Below, in pieces: positions 49,200-60,496 of a stretch of 64,000 bases of DNA; position 1 is the stretch's first letter, and every line of letters begins with the position of its first letter. The notes under the pieces were generated by a model. That model searched no databases, was not told the origin of the DNA, and was given only the letters and a program-made list of their open reading frames with translations. A program made the translations under genes and the position numbers. Source of the stretch: Serratia rubidaea (GTDB lineage: Bacteria; Pseudomonadota; Gammaproteobacteria; Enterobacterales; Enterobacteriaceae). The DNA is taken from the NCBI GenBank assembly GCA_901472405.1, contig LR590463.1:2542001-2606000 (forward strand). Direction: 5' to 3'.

Positions 49200-50378
49200 A
49201 TGCAAAAAATGACCAATGCGGTACAACACTACGCCTGGGGCAGCCACGACGCGCTGACCAAACTGTACGGCATCGCCAATCCGCAGGGAAAACCGATGGC
49301 GGAACTGTGGATGGGCGCGCACCCTAAAAGCAGCTCGCAGGTAACGGATGCCGCGGGCGCGCTGCGTTCATTGCGTGACGTCATTGATGAAAACCCGCAG
49401 CAGCAGTTGGGGCGCCAGGTTGCCGAGCGCTTTGGCGAGCTGCCGTTCCTGTTTAAGGTGCTGTGCGCCGATCAACCGCTGTCGATCCAGGTTCACCCCA
49501 GCAAATCCGCCGCGGAAGCCGGCTTTGCCAAAGAGAACGCTGCCGGCATCCCTCTGGATGCCGCCGAGCGCAACTACAAGGATCCGAACCATAAGCCGGA
49601 GCTGGTGTTTGCCCTGACGCCGTTCCTGGCGATGAACGGTTTCCGTCAGCTGGACGATATCGCCGCCCTGCTGCAGCCCGTCGCCGCCGCCCACCATGAT
49701 ATTGCCGCCTTCCTGCAGCAGCCGAGCGTCGAACGCCTGGCCCAGCTGTTCGCCGGCCTGCTCAGCATGCAGGGTGAACAAAAAGCCCGGGCGCTGGGCG
49801 TGCTGAAAGCGGCGCTCAACAATCAGCAGGGCGAACCCTGGAACACTATCCGCTTTATCGCCGGTTTTTACCCGGACGATAACGGCCTGTTCTCACCGCT
49901 GTTGTTGAACGTGGTGCAGCTGGCGCCGGGCGAAGCGATGTTCCTGTACGCGGAAACGCCGCACGCCTATCTGCAAGGGGTGGCGCTGGAGGTCATGGCC
50001 AACTCGGATAATGTGCTGCGCGCCGGCCTGACGCCTAAGTTTATCGATATCCCGGAGCTGCTGGCCAACCTGCAGTTCCGCCCGCAGTCCGCCGACGCGC
50101 TGCTGACCCGGCCGGAGCCGCGCGGCGACGAATTGTTCTTCCCGATCCCGGTAGACGATTTCGCCTTTTCGCTGCATGCGCTGTCCGCCGCGCCGCAGCA
50201 GCTGGCGCAGCAGAGCGCGGCCATCGTGTTCTGCGTGGACGGCGAAGCCGTCCTGGAACGACAGGATCGGCAGCTGCGGCTGCAGCCGGGCGAATCCTGC
50301 TTTATCCCCGCCTGCGAGTCGCCGGTGAGCGTCAGCGGCAGCGGCCGCATCGCGCGGGTTTATAACCTTTTGCCGTAA
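49200..50378 (+). CDS. manA: Mannose-6-phosphate isomerase ManA
   Basis: 392 residues, type I phosphomannose isomerase. Motifs: 'NAVQHYAWGSHDALTKLYGI', 'PMAELWMGAHPKSSSQV', 'PLSIQVHPSKSAAEAGFAKE' (Zn ligands Gln and His), 'YKDPNHKPELVFALTPFLAM' and 'YAETPHAYLQGVALEVMANS'. It interconverts mannose-6-phosphate and fructose-6-phosphate. Divergent from fumC. The frame is intact; GGGAG precedes ATG 49200. Confidence 0.96.
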   Translation: MQKMTNAVQHYAWGSHDALTKLYGIANPQGKPMAELWMGAHPKSSSQVTDAAGALRSLRDVIDENPQQQLGRQVAERFGELPFLFKVLCADQPLSIQVHPSKSAAEAGFAKENAAGIPLDAAERNYKDPNHKPELVFALTPFLAMNGFRQLDDIAALLQPVAAAHHDIAAFLQQPSVERLAQLFAGLLSMQGEQKARALGVLKAALNNQQGEPWNTIRFIAGFYPDDNGLFSPLLLNVVQLAPGEAMFLYAETPHAYLQGVALEVMANSDNVLRAGLTPKFIDIPELLANLQFRPQSADALLTRPEPRGDELFFPIPVDDFAFSLHALSAAPQQLAQQSAAIVFCVDGEAVLERQDRQLRLQPGESCFIPACESPVSVSGSGRIARVYNLLP

Positions 50379-50436
50379 CCATTTGGTAAATTTCAGCAAA
50401 TGGGTTGCTAAAAGCGGGCGCATGCCTTCACAATTA

Positions 50437-50457
50437 AACGCCTGCGGGCGTTTTTTT
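50437..50457 (+). terminator. Rho-independent terminator after manA
   Basis: AACGCC, loop TGCG, GGCGTT, then a T run to 50457, about 60 bp after the manA stop. Confidence 0.88.
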
Positions 50458-50555
50458 GTTGGCCCTGTTCGCCCTTGCGACCGTGCAGCCACCGCTTACG
50501 CGCAGCGTTAAGCGCCACAGGAATGCCAAACCCTTTACAACAGGATGAGAGAACG

Positions 50556-52122
<1,567 letters not shown>

Positions 52123-52129
52123 TCACACC

Positions 52130-52155
52130 AAGGGGGCTGTTCAGCCCCCTTTTTT
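52130..52155 (+). terminator. Rho-independent terminator after ydgA
   Basis: AAGGGGGCTG, 2-nt loop, CAGCCCCCTT and a T run. It ends 3 bp before the convergent hydrolase stop and may act both ways. Confidence 0.9.
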
Positions 52156-52157
52156 AT

Positions 52158-53318
52158 TTACCTCGCCAGGCCGGCATACACCGCATCGCGCACTTCCTGC
52201 GGGTACGCGCCGCACATGCCTTCAAACGCCGTATTGGTCAATGCCACCACGCTAAGCCCCGCCTGCGGGTCGCAGAACCAGCTGTGTCCGTAAACGCCGC
52301 CCCACTGCAAGGTGCCGTTATGCTGCGGCGTCGACGCCAGTTCCGCATCCGTCAACAGCGCGCCGCCAAAGCCAAATCCCCAGCCCGGCCCCTGCACTTC
52401 CTCCGCCGCGCTGACGTGCGGCCGCTGCAGCAGCGCCACCGTCGCCGGCTGCAGCAGGCCGTTGCCGCCGGCGCGCAAGGTTTCCACCAGCCTGAGTACA
52501 TCATCCGCCGAACCGACCATGCCGGCGCCCGCCGACGGGTACGCCGCCGCATCCAGCGCACGCGACGGCGCAAATTCGACATCAAAGCCGAATTCGGGCG
52601 GCAGGGCCACGCGCAAGCCATCCTGCATCACCGCCGGACCGGCGTCGGTATTGTAGTAGGCTCCCGTCAGCCGCCCGGCGTCGCGGGCGACAAACCCGCT
52701 GTCCTCCAGACCAAGCGGCTGCGCCACCCAGTGGTTGAACAGCTGCGGCAGCGGCATCTCTGCCGCCTGCTCCAGCACCGCGCCCAGCAGGTCAATCGAC
52801 AGCGAATAGCTGAACCGGCTGCCCGGTTCCGCCGCTAACGGCACATCCGCCAGCCGCCGCAGGTTCTGCTCCAGCGTCAGCGTCGACAACTCCAGCCCGT
52901 CCATCACCGCCCGCTGATGATACGGCCCGTCCGCCGGCTGTTTAAAGCGGTAATCCAGCCCGGCGGTGTGCGTCAGCAGATGACGGATAAGAATAACCGG
53001 CCTCTCACCGTTGCCGAGCGCCGGACTGAACCACGGCAGCCAGCGGCTCACCGCATCGTCCAGCGTCAGCTTGCCCTGCTCGACCATCCGCAGCGCCGCC
53101 AGCGTGATAAACGGTTTAGACACCGACGCCAGACGGAACAGCGCATCGCGCCGCATCGGCCGTCGCCGTTCACGATCGGCCTCGCCGCAGGCCAGCGCGG
53201 CGATCGTTTTGCCATGCTGCGCCACCAGCACCACGCTGCCGACAATCCTGCCCTGCGCCACGGCCCGTTGGTTGACCTGCTGTAACTGTTGGATAACCGC
53301 CTGATTATTACCCGCCAT
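52158..53318 (-). CDS. Beta-lactamase-fold serine hydrolase (class C/EstB-like)
   Basis: 386 residues without a signal peptide. 'LFRLASVSKPFITLAALRMV' carries the SxxK nucleophile motif, 'SRFSYSLSIDLLGAVLEQAA' the Tyr of the YxN-like motif, and 'LIRHLLTHTAGLDYRF' the family HTxG loop. 'GWGFGFGGALL' is near the KTG-equivalent region. Members of this COG1680 group are esterases or peptidases, seldom true beta-lactamases. It diverges from a LysR gene, which probably controls it. AGGAG lies upstream of ATG 53318. Confidence 0.88.
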   Translation of the reverse strand: MAGNNQAVIQQLQQVNQRAVAQGRIVGSVVLVAQHGKTIAALACGEADRERRRPMRRDALFRLASVSKPFITLAALRMVEQGKLTLDDAVSRWLPWFSPALGNGERPVILIRHLLTHTAGLDYRFKQPADGPYHQRAVMDGLELSTLTLEQNLRRLADVPLAAEPGSRFSYSLSIDLLGAVLEQAAEMPLPQLFNHWVAQPLGLEDSGFVARDAGRLTGAYYNTDAGPAVMQDGLRVALPPEFGFDVEFAPSRALDAAAYPSAGAGMVGSADDVLRLVETLRAGGNGLLQPATVALLQRPHVSAAEEVQGPGWGFGFGGALLTDAELASTPQHNGTLQWGGVYGHSWFCDPQAGLSVVALTNTAFEGMCGAYPQEVRDAVYAGLAR

Positions 53319-53419
53319 GAAAAAAGCTCCTGAATGGATGAGAAATCCAGTCTAGGGCGTTCAACATAAAATTAAATACGCTAAAATTTAATGCATCATA
53401 AAGCACAGGTTAATGATTG

Positions 53420-54337
53420 ATGAGCGCGATCCTGCATTTGCTGCCCTTCTTTGAGGCCGTCGCCCGCCTCGGCAGTTTTACCCGGGCCGCCAACCAGCTG
53501 GGGGTCACGCCGCCGGCGGTATCGCAAAATATTCAGGCGTTGGAAAGCCGCCTGGGCGTGCGTTTGTTTAACCGCACCAGCCGTTCGGTCAGGCTGAGCG
53601 AGGAAGGCCAGCGTTTTTACCACGGCGTGGCGCCGGCGATGCGCGATATCGGCATCGCGGCCGACGACCTACAGGCGCGTCAGGCAACGCCGAGCGGCCA
53701 GTTGCGCATCACGCTGCCGCAGTTGGCCGCATCGCTGCTGGTGATGCCGCTGCTCGGCGAGTTTCAGGCGCGTTACCCCGACATACAGCTGGAGCTGTGC
53801 ACCGACGATCGCTTTGCGGAACTGGTGCCGAACAATTTTGATGCCGGCATCCGCATGCACGCCATGCTGCAAAAAGAGATGATCGCCGTCCCGCTTGACC
53901 GCGGACAGCGGCGCGTGCTGATTGCCGCGCCGGGCTATTTGGCTGCGCACGGCACCCCGCAACGGCCGGAACAGCTGCGCGAGCATAACTGCCTGCGCTA
54001 TCGCTTTCCCGGCAGTGGTAAACTGGAGCCCTGGTTTCTGACGCATCGCGGCGCGCATCAGGCGCTGGAGGTAACCGGCAGCCTGATCTTCACTGAGGAT
54101 CGGCTGTTAAAAGATGCGGCGCTGGCCGGGCTGGGGATCGCACAGCGTTTTCACGCGACGGTAGCGCAGGAACTGGCGAACGGACAGCTGGTGGAAGTCA
54201 TGGCGGATCATGCCAGCGAAGCGGCCGGCTTCTTTCTCTATTTCCCAGCCAACCGCTATATTCCCCCTCGGCTGCGGGTATTTATCGATTTTCTGCGTGA
54301 GAAGCGCGATTACCCGTTGAGGGTAAACGGCCGATAG
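53420..54337 (+). CDS. LysR-family regulator, divergent to the serine hydrolase
   Basis: 305 residues. HTH: 'LLPFFEAVARLGSFTRAANQ' and 'LGVTPPAVSQNIQALESRLG', then 'LFNRTSRSVRLSEEGQRFYH'. The effector domain 'GQLRITLPQLAASLLVMPLL' and 'NNFDAGIRMHAMLQKEMIAV' is of the DmlR/YafC-like type. The frame is intact. It shares about 100 bp of AT-rich control sequence with the hydrolase gene and probably regulates it. Confidence 0.9.
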   Translation: MSAILHLLPFFEAVARLGSFTRAANQLGVTPPAVSQNIQALESRLGVRLFNRTSRSVRLSEEGQRFYHGVAPAMRDIGIAADDLQARQATPSGQLRITLPQLAASLLVMPLLGEFQARYPDIQLELCTDDRFAELVPNNFDAGIRMHAMLQKEMIAVPLDRGQRRVLIAAPGYLAAHGTPQRPEQLREHNCLRYRFPGSGKLEPWFLTHRGAHQALEVTGSLIFTEDRLLKDAALAGLGIAQRFHATVAQELANGQLVEVMADHASEAAGFFLYFPANRYIPPRLRVFIDFLREKRDYPLRVNGR

Positions 54338-54441
54338 CTGATTCGCTGTTGTCTTTTCCAGCCGGAAATCAACGTTTGTGACTGAGGCTAAGTAATAATA
54401 AAACTTGCCTCATTTTCTTGTCTCTCCGCCGTCATCATTCT

Positions 54442-55203
54442 CTATTGATTTTTGACTGGGAAGTCGAAATATGTGTTCGGGTAAGGCTCTTCAATCAAAG
54501 TAAAATGCCACCACTCAGTATCAAGTGGTTTAAAGCCCGCATGCTCCATCAATAACTGTAGTAATAGCCTATTTGCTCTGGCCTGTGCAGATATGGCCAG
54601 ATAATCAGGATGGGATACCGGGCTGAAGCAATCGAAACCCGTGCCAAAATCCAGGCTGTTATCAGGAGAGCGTTGTAATTTTGGTTTGGTACAGTTCTCC
54701 AGCGTGCGTTTTGTATCTTCTGCCGGGATCTTACTGCCAAGGGGAATAATGGTTAAATCAAGCGTGCTACCCCGGCTATGTCCGGATCGCGCAGCGATGT
54801 AGCCATCGGTAAACAGGCGTGCTTTATCCACCGAGGGATAGAATTCCGTACGCATTTTTGTGTCTTTTAGCACTTTGGCCCATTCGACAAAATCATTCAC
54901 TGCTTCTTGCGGGCGGTAGCAATCATAAACCTTTATGGTTAACCCTCTGGATATCAGTGATGCAACGACGCTTTTCAGCGCCAGCGCCGTTTTTTTTGTC
55001 AATAAACATACGGGCTCCTGATAGCCTTCTACTCGTCTTCCAACAAAGTTGTTTGCAGAGAAATACCGTATATCGGTCTGAATTTGGGGTATTAGCCTTT
55101 CTACATTGACAAAATCGTCCGGGCGTTGTGATTGAATAGTCACTTCATCCGCAAGCGCCGGGAAAAATGCAAAAAACGAAAAAAACGCCAAACATAACCT
55201 CAT
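54442..55203 (-). CDS. Periplasmic D-alanyl-D-alanine dipeptidase (VanX/PcgL-like)
   Basis: 253 residues. A signal peptide ends at 'FFPALA'. The M15D zinc motifs are 'SGHSRGSTLDLTIIPLG' (SxHxxGxAxD) and 'DTEWWHFTLI' (ExxWH). 'IKVYDCYRPQEAVNDFVEWA' is also typical (the YRP Arg). It hydrolyses D-Ala-D-Ala, freeing D-Ala as nutrient in the periplasm, as PcgL does in Salmonella, in contrast to cytoplasmic VanX of resistance operons. No ligase or D-Ala-D-Lac genes are near. Codon use is more AT-rich than its neighbours, which suggests acquisition. GGAGA precedes ATG 55203. Confidence 0.9.
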   Translation of the reverse strand: MRLCLAFFSFFAFFPALADEVTIQSQRPDDFVNVERLIPQIQTDIRYFSANNFVGRRVEGYQEPVCLLTKKTALALKSVVASLISRGLTIKVYDCYRPQEAVNDFVEWAKVLKDTKMRTEFYPSVDKARLFTDGYIAARSGHSRGSTLDLTIIPLGSKIPAEDTKRTLENCTKPKLQRSPDNSLDFGTGFDCFSPVSHPDYLAISAQARANRLLLQLLMEHAGFKPLDTEWWHFTLIEEPYPNTYFDFPVKNQ

Positions 55204-55357
55204 CGGTTCTCCTTTTCATTTTATCAATAGATTGATACTGGCAGCGGTTGACAATCGGCACCCGTTTCGGAGCACATTCAACTGCCAATATTGTCAAAAT
55301 GAAAAGTGTAGCGAATAACAGCTCGGTTCGCGTTTTCCTCCGCACGCTATGCGGCCG

Positions 55358-56405
55358 CTACGCCGACGCCCGCTCTATCAGTTTCGCCGCCAGGATCACA
55401 TCCTGCGGCGGCAGATCGGGGGATTCAATCCGCTGCAGCAGACGGGCGGCGGCGTTACGCCCGACCTCACGCGCCGAGGTGGATACCAGCGTCAGCGGCG
55501 GTTCGCTCAATGCCGCCTCCGGCGCGTCGCCAAAGCCGATCAGCGCCACCTGCTGGCTGAGAAAACTGTCGATACCGTCCGAACCGATCCCGCGCCCGCT
55601 GCGGATAATGCCGAAATAGGCGCCCAGCGCCACCGCGGCTTTGTCACAGACCATGGCGCTGATATTGGGATGCTGCCGCAGCAGGTTTTCAGCGGCCAGC
55701 GCCGCCGCCTGCTGCTGACTCTCACATTCGATTATCCACTCGCTGCGGAAGGGCAAGCCGTACTGCACCAGCGTGGCGCAAAAGCCGCCCAGCCGTTCGG
55801 CGCGGGTCAGCGAGTCGCTGCGCCCGCCCAGATAGGCAATCTGCCGGTGGCCGCGCTTAATCAGAAACTCGGTGGCAATCTGCGCCGCCTGCATATTATC
55901 CGGCCGCACTACGTCCACCTCCGCCACGCCGCCGGAGCGCGCGGCGCACACCAGCGGCACGCCCTGCTCGGCCGCCTGCGCCTGCAGATCGTCGGCGACG
56001 CGCGCGCCGCCCGCCAACACCAGCCCATCGACGCCGTGCGTCAGCAGGGTGTCAAAGCAGCGCATCAGCCCGGCGCCGTCGCGCCCGCTTTGCGTCAGGA
56101 ACAATACCTTGCCCTGCGCTTCCAGCGCTTCGCTCAGGCCGGCGGTCATCTCCGCATAAAAGGGATCGCCGATATCGCGCAGGATCAGGCCAATCACGCC
56201 GGAGGCCGCGCCGCGCAGGGTCGCCGCCTGGCGGTTGCGCACATAGCCCAGTTGTTTCAATCGCCTGATGCACCCGCGCACGGTCGCCGAAGAAATACGT
56301 CCTTTGCCGCTCAGCACCAGCGAAACCGTGCTGACGGAAACGGCGGCGTGCTGCGCGACATCGGTGATGGTGATTTTTTTTGATGGTGTCAGCCTCAGCA
56401 AACAA
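55358..56405 (-). CDS. malI: LacI-family repressor MalI
   Basis: About 345 residues, close to E. coli MalI: 'KKITITDVAQHAAVSVSTVS', 'LVLSGKGRISSATV', 'GVIGLILRDIGDPFYAEMTA', 'TVRPDNMQAAQ'-equivalent 'VVRPDNMQAAQIATEFLIKR', and 'YLGGRSDSLTRAERLGGFCA'. It represses the divergent malX-malY genes. Near 56280 two compensating slips garble a few residues; the N-terminal A run near 56375 also carries a slip, so the start (TTG 56405) is uncertain. Its operators lie at 56444 and 56522. Confidence 0.92.
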
Positions 56406-56443
56406 TAGCCATGGCAGTCAATGTATACCCATTCGCCCGATGC

Positions 56444-56459
56444 AGTAAAACGATTTACC
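56444..56459. promoter_or_regulatory. MalI operator, malI-proximal
   Basis: AGTAAAACGATTTACC matches the E. coli MalI operator GATAAAACGTTTTATC at 12 of 16 positions. It lies about 40 bp upstream of malI, as an autoregulatory operator would. Confidence 0.65.
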
Positions 56460-56474
56460 GGCCAGGCGCATAGT

Positions 56475-56489
56475 GGTGAAAAGTTCACC
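56475..56489. promoter_or_regulatory. GGTGAA-N3-TTCACC dyad, possible CRP site
   Basis: A perfect palindrome between the two MalI operators. It looks like a CRP site (GTGA and TCAC half-sites) with a 5-nt instead of 6-nt centre; a missing base is possible given the error rate here. The E. coli malI-malX region is CRP-dependent. Confidence 0.4.
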
Positions 56490-56521
56490 GTTTAATTGTG
56501 ATAAACGGCGCATTTTTAATA

Positions 56522-56537
56522 GGTAAAACGTTTTATC
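56522..56537. promoter_or_regulatory. MalI operator, malX-proximal
   Basis: GGTAAAACGTTTTATC differs from the E. coli MalI operator GATAAAACGTTTTATC at one position. It is 65 bp upstream of malX. Confidence 0.85.
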
Positions 56538-56601
56538 TTATTTTTACCTTAGGCGGGGCGCGCTTTGCCTGCTCATCTTCACTCGCCAGGAGTCACCGGT
56601 A

Positions 56602-58227
56602 ATGTCCGCAAGCCAAAAACCCAAAATCACCCTCTGGGAGTTTTTCCAGAGCCTGGGCAAAACCTTTATGCTGCCCGTCGCGCTGCTGTCGTTTTGCGGC
56701 ATTATGCTCGGCATCGGCAGTTCGCTCAGCAGCCGCGACGTCATCACCCTGCTGCCGTTCCTCGGCCATCCCGCCTGTCAGCTGCTGTTCACCTGGATGA
56801 GCAAGGTGGGTTCTTTCGCCTTCAGCTTCCTGCCGGTGATGTTCGCCATCGCCATTCCGCTCGGCATGGCGCGGGATAACAAAGGCGTGGCCGCCTTCTC
56901 CGGCTTTGTCGGCTTCGCGGTGCTCAATCTGGCCACCAATTTCTATCTGACCGCCAGCGGCGTAACTGCCCAGCAGCGACCCGCTGGTGCTCAAGGCCCA
57001 CAATATCCAGAACGTGCTCGGCATTCAGTCGATTGATACCGGCATTCTCGGCGCGGTGCTGGTCGGCATTATTGTCTATCTGCTGCATGAGCGTTTTCAT
57101 ACCATCCGCCTGCCGGATGCGCTGGCGTTCTTCGGCGGCACGCGCTTTGTGCCGATTATCACCACCCTGACGCTCGGCGTCTGCGGGCTGGTGGTGCGCT
57201 GATCTGGCCCTGGTTCGCCGCCGGCATCAACGGCCTGGGCTGGGTGATCAACGGCGCGGGCGCCTTTGGCCCGATGATCTTCGGCAGCGGCGAACGTCTG
57301 CTGCTGCCCTTCGGCCTGCATCATATTCTGGTGGCGCTGATCCGCTTTACCGACGCCGGCGGCACGCTGGACGTGTGCGGCCACAGCGTCAGCGGCGCGC
57401 TGACCATTTTCCAGGCCCAGCTCTCCTGTCCGACCACCCAAGGCTTTGCGGAAAGCGCCACCCGCTTCCTGTCGCAGGGCAAAATGCCGGCCTTCCTCGG
57501 CGGGCTGCCGGGCGCCGCGCTTGCGATGTACCACTGCGCCCGGCCGGAGAACCGCCACAAGATCAAAGGGCTGCTGATCTCCGGCGTGGTCGCCTGCGTG
57601 GTGGGCGGCACCACCGAGCCGATCGAGTTTCTGTTCCTGTTCGTCGCGCCGTTCCTGTACCTGATCCACGCGATCCTCACCGGCCTCGGCTTTACCGTGA
57701 TGGCGCTGCTGGGGGTCACCATCGGTAATACCGACGGCAATATCATCGATTTTGTGGTGTTCGGCATTCTGCACGGCACCGCCACCAAGTGGTATCTGGT
57801 GCCGCTGGTAGCCGCCGTCTGGTTCGCCGCCTACTACGCCATTTTCCGCTTTGCGATCCTGCGCTTCAACATCAAGACGCCGGGCCGCGACAGCGACGCC
57901 GCCGCCGGCAGCAGCGCACACGCGCCGGCCGGGACGGTTGGTCAGTCGGGCTATAACGCCCCGGCCATCCTCGCCGCGCTGGGCGGCGCCGGCAATATCG
58001 TCTCGCTGGACAACTGCATTACCCGCCTGCGCCTGTCGGTGGCGGATATCGACAAGGTGAACGACGCGGCGCTGAAAGAGCATCGCTCCATCGGCGTGGT
58101 GCGGCTCAATGCGCACAGCCTGCAGGTGGTGATCGGCCCGCAGGTGCAGTCGGTCAAAGATGAATTAGACTCATTAATAGCAGCAAGCCGGCCTGCCACG
58201 GAACTGTCTGGAGCCACCCATGTTTGA
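56602..58227 (+). CDS. malX: PTS glucose/maltose-type EIICB component MalX
   Basis: About 541 residues. EIIC: 'LWEFFQSLGKTFMLPVALLS', 'GFVGFAVLNLATNFYLTASG', 'GFGP'-equivalent 'GAGAFGPMIFGSGERLLLPF', and 'SGVVACVVGGTTEPIEFLFL' (the TEPIEF motif). EIIB: 'IVSLDNCITRLRLSVADIDK' with the phosphorylated Cys. It imports glucose and probably maltose-like sugars with phosphorylation by EIIA-Glc. Slips near 56970 and 57200. It overlaps malY by 8 bp. Repressed by MalI. Confidence 0.94.
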
Positions 58228-59403
58228 TTTTTCCACCCCGATCGACCGCCACGGCACCTGGTGCACCCAGTGGGACTACATCGCCGACCGCTTCGGCAGC
58301 GCCGACCTGCTGCCGTTCACCATCTCGGATATGGATTTCGCCACTGCGCCCTGTATTCTGGATGCGCTGCAGCAGCGGCTGCAGCACGGCGTACTGGGCT
58401 ACAGCCGCTGGCAGCATGAAGATTTCCTCGGCGCGCTGCGTCACTGGTATCAGCAACGCTTCAATACGGCGATCGACACCGCCGGCGCCGTGTACGGGCC
58501 ATCGGTGATTTATATGGTTTCCCAGCTGATCCGCCAGTGGTCGGCGCCGGGGGAATATGTCGTCACCCATACCCCCGCCTACGACGCCTTTTACAAGGCG
58601 GTGCTCGGCAATCAGCGCCAACTGCTGGCCTGCCCGCTGCAAAAGGTCGGTGACCAGTGGCGCTGCGACATGGCCCATCTGGAGGCGCTGCTGGCCCGGC
58701 CGCAAAGCAAGATCCTGCTGCTGTGCAGCCCGCACAACCCGACCGGTAAAGTGTGGAGCGCCGAAGAACTGCAGCAGATGGCGACGCTGTGCGAACGCCA
58801 TCAGGTGCGGGTCATCAGCGACGAGATCCATATGGATATGACCTGGGGCGAGCAACGTCACCTGCCGTGGAGCCAGGTGGCCGCCACGCCGTGGGCGCTG
58901 CTGACCTCCGCTTCAAAAAGCTTCAATATTCCGGCGCTGACCGGCGCCTACGGCTTTATCAGCGATGCCGCGTCGCGCGACGCCTATCTGCAGCAGCTCA
59001 AAGGCCGCGACGGGCTCTCCTCCCCGGCGGTGCTGGCCATCGTGGCGCATATCGCCGCTTACCGCCACGGCGCCCCCTGGCTGGACGCCCTGCGCGGCTA
59101 TCTGCAGGACAACCTGCGCTACGTCGCCGAGCGGCTCAATCAGGCCTTTCCGCAGCTGGCGTGGCAGCCGCCGCAGGCCACCCTATCTGGCGTGGATCGA
59201 TCTGCGTCCGTTAAATATTGACGACCATGAGCTGCAACAGGCGCTGATCGAACGGGAAAAGGTGGCGATCATGCCCGGTTTTACCTACGGCGAAGAGGGG
59301 CCGCGGCTTTGTCCGGCTCAACGTCGGCTGCCCGCGCAGCAAGCTGGAGGACGGCATGAACCGGCTGATCGCCGGCCTGCGGTTTGTTAGTACGCAGGCC
59401 TGA
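58220..59403 (+). CDS. malY: MalY, PLP-dependent cystathionine beta-lyase and MalT antagonist
   Basis: About 394 residues of the C-S lyase aminotransferase fold. 'LPFTISDMDFATAPCILDAL', 'LLLCSPHNPTGKVWSAEELQ', 'ISDEIHMDMTWG' and the PLP Lys in 'LLTSASKSFNIPALTGAYGF'. In E. coli MalY cleaves cystathionine and separately binds and inhibits the maltose activator MalT. Slips near 59180 and 59308 split the last third ('YLAWIDLRPLNIDDHELQQA', 'VRLNVGCPRSKLEDGMNRL'). The stop at 59401-59403 follows 'FVSTQA'. Confidence 0.94.
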
Positions 59404-59437
59404 CGCGCCGCGGCGGGCCAACGCCCGCCGTGAGCGG

Positions 59438-59803
59438 TTAAGCCACCACGGGGATCTCCGCCAGCCGGCGGTAAACCGTCAGTCCTAACGCCTCGGCCAC
59501 TTCCACATCCTTATCCGCCCCTTGCGAAGCGCCGTCGATCCGATAGATACCCTGGCACTGGGCAATTAAACGGTGCGCAACCGGATACAGGTAAGCTTCG
59601 CCGATCTCATCCCCCACCTGCCGTGAACCGGCGGCGGCGGCCAGCGGCAGCGACAGCCATTCGCCGATCACCGGCACATGTCCGCGCTGATAAACCGCCA
59701 ACGCCGCCTGCTCCAGACGCTGCAGGTTGGCGGCGATGCGCGCCGCGTCGCCGTTGGTGCCGCTGCGATAAGGCCCGGCAATCAGGATCTGTTGTGCCTT
59801 CAT
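59438..59803 (-). CDS. DUF4406-like nucleoside-2-deoxyribosyltransferase-fold protein
   Basis: About 121 residues: 'MKAQQILIAGPYRSGTNGDA', 'RLEQAALAVYQRGHVPVIGE' and 'QCQGIYRIDGASQGADKDVE'. The opening 'ILIAGPYRSG' and the closing 'GIYRIDG-S-GADKDVEVAE' are the pattern of the DUF4406/deoxyribosyltransferase-like fold that handles nucleotide sugars or nucleosides. Function not proved. It starts at the stop of the upstream NUDIX gene, so the two are cotranscribed and probably act on related nucleotides. Confidence 0.75.
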   Translation of the reverse strand: MKAQQILIAGPYRSGTNGDAARIAANLQRLEQAALAVYQRGHVPVIGEWLSLPLAAAAGSRQVGDEIGEAYLYPVAHRLIAQCQGIYRIDGASQGADKDVEVAEALGLTVYRRLAEIPVVA

Positions 59804-60396
59804 CAGCGCGTCCCCCAATCCGGATTCAGTGCGATAAACTGCAACAGCATGATGGTCTTGGCATCAACAATCGTCCCCTGCCGGATGGCCTGCAGCGCAT
59901 CGCGCAACGGCATCTCCAGCACTTCCACATCTTCGCCTTCTTCCTCAAGGCCGCCGCCCTGATGCACGCGCGCCGCAGCATCATACTCGCCGATAAAGAA
60001 ATACAGCTTTTCGGTGACCGAGCCGGGGCTCATATAGGCCTCGAAGACTTTTTGCACGTTTTGCACGAAATAGCCGGTTTCCTCTTCCGCCTCTGCACGA
60101 ATACGCTGTTCCGGGGATGCGTTATCCAACAGCCCGGCCGCCGCTTCAATCAGCATACCGTCGTGGCCGTTGACGAATACCGGAAAGCGAAACTGGCGCG
60201 TCAGGATCACCGTCTGCGCCGTCCGGTTTACCAGTAAAATCACCGCGCCGTCGCCCCGATCGTAGGTTTCACGGCTCTGCCGCTGCCAGCTTCCGTCACG
60301 ACGCAGAAAATCAAAGGTGTTCTTTTTCAACACGTACCAATCATCGGACAGCACCTGGGTTGCCACCATACGTACGCGATCTTTGGTCGGGATCAT
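59803..60396 (-). CDS. NUDIX hydrolase, NudK-like
   Basis: About 197 residues from ATG 60396 (GGAG 8 nt upstream). 'KKNTFDFLRRDGSWQRQSRE', 'YDRGDGAVILLVNRTAQTVI', the Nudix box 'GLLDNASPEQRIRAEAEEET' leading into 'GY', and 'EAYMSPGSVTEKLYFFIGEY' match NudK, a GDP-mannose hydrolase, more than the ADP-ribose pyrophosphatase NudF. The frame is intact. The long upstream extension in the same frame to 60852 runs antisense to the DeoR gene and is not coding. Confidence 0.87.
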   Translation of the reverse strand: MIPTKDRVRMVATQVLSDDWYVLKKNTFDFLRRDGSWQRQSRETYDRGDGAVILLVNRTAQTVILTRQFRFPVFVNGHDGMLIEAAAGLLDNASPEQRIRAEAEEETGYFVQNVQKVFEAYMSPGSVTEKLYFFIGEYDAAARVHQGGGLEEEGEDVEVLEMPLRDALQAIRQGTIVDAKTIMLLQFIALNPDWGTR

Positions 60397-60496
60397 CTTG
60401 TCTGCTCCAAAAGGGTTGAGGGCCTGCATTGATACTAGCGTGCAGTTTCGTGTATGATCAAGATCATTCGTGCAGACAAAGAATTGATGGGAACCT

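Noticed and set aside
54442..55203. Vancomycin-resistance operon
   Set aside because: The VanX-like protein has a signal peptide and no vanH/vanA-type neighbours; a periplasmic nutrient dipeptidase is more likely.
55145..55345. 66-codon minus-strand frame upstream of the VanX-like gene
   Set aside because: It covers the promoter and overlaps the dipeptidase start; no signal of a real protein beyond a chance hydrophobic stretch.
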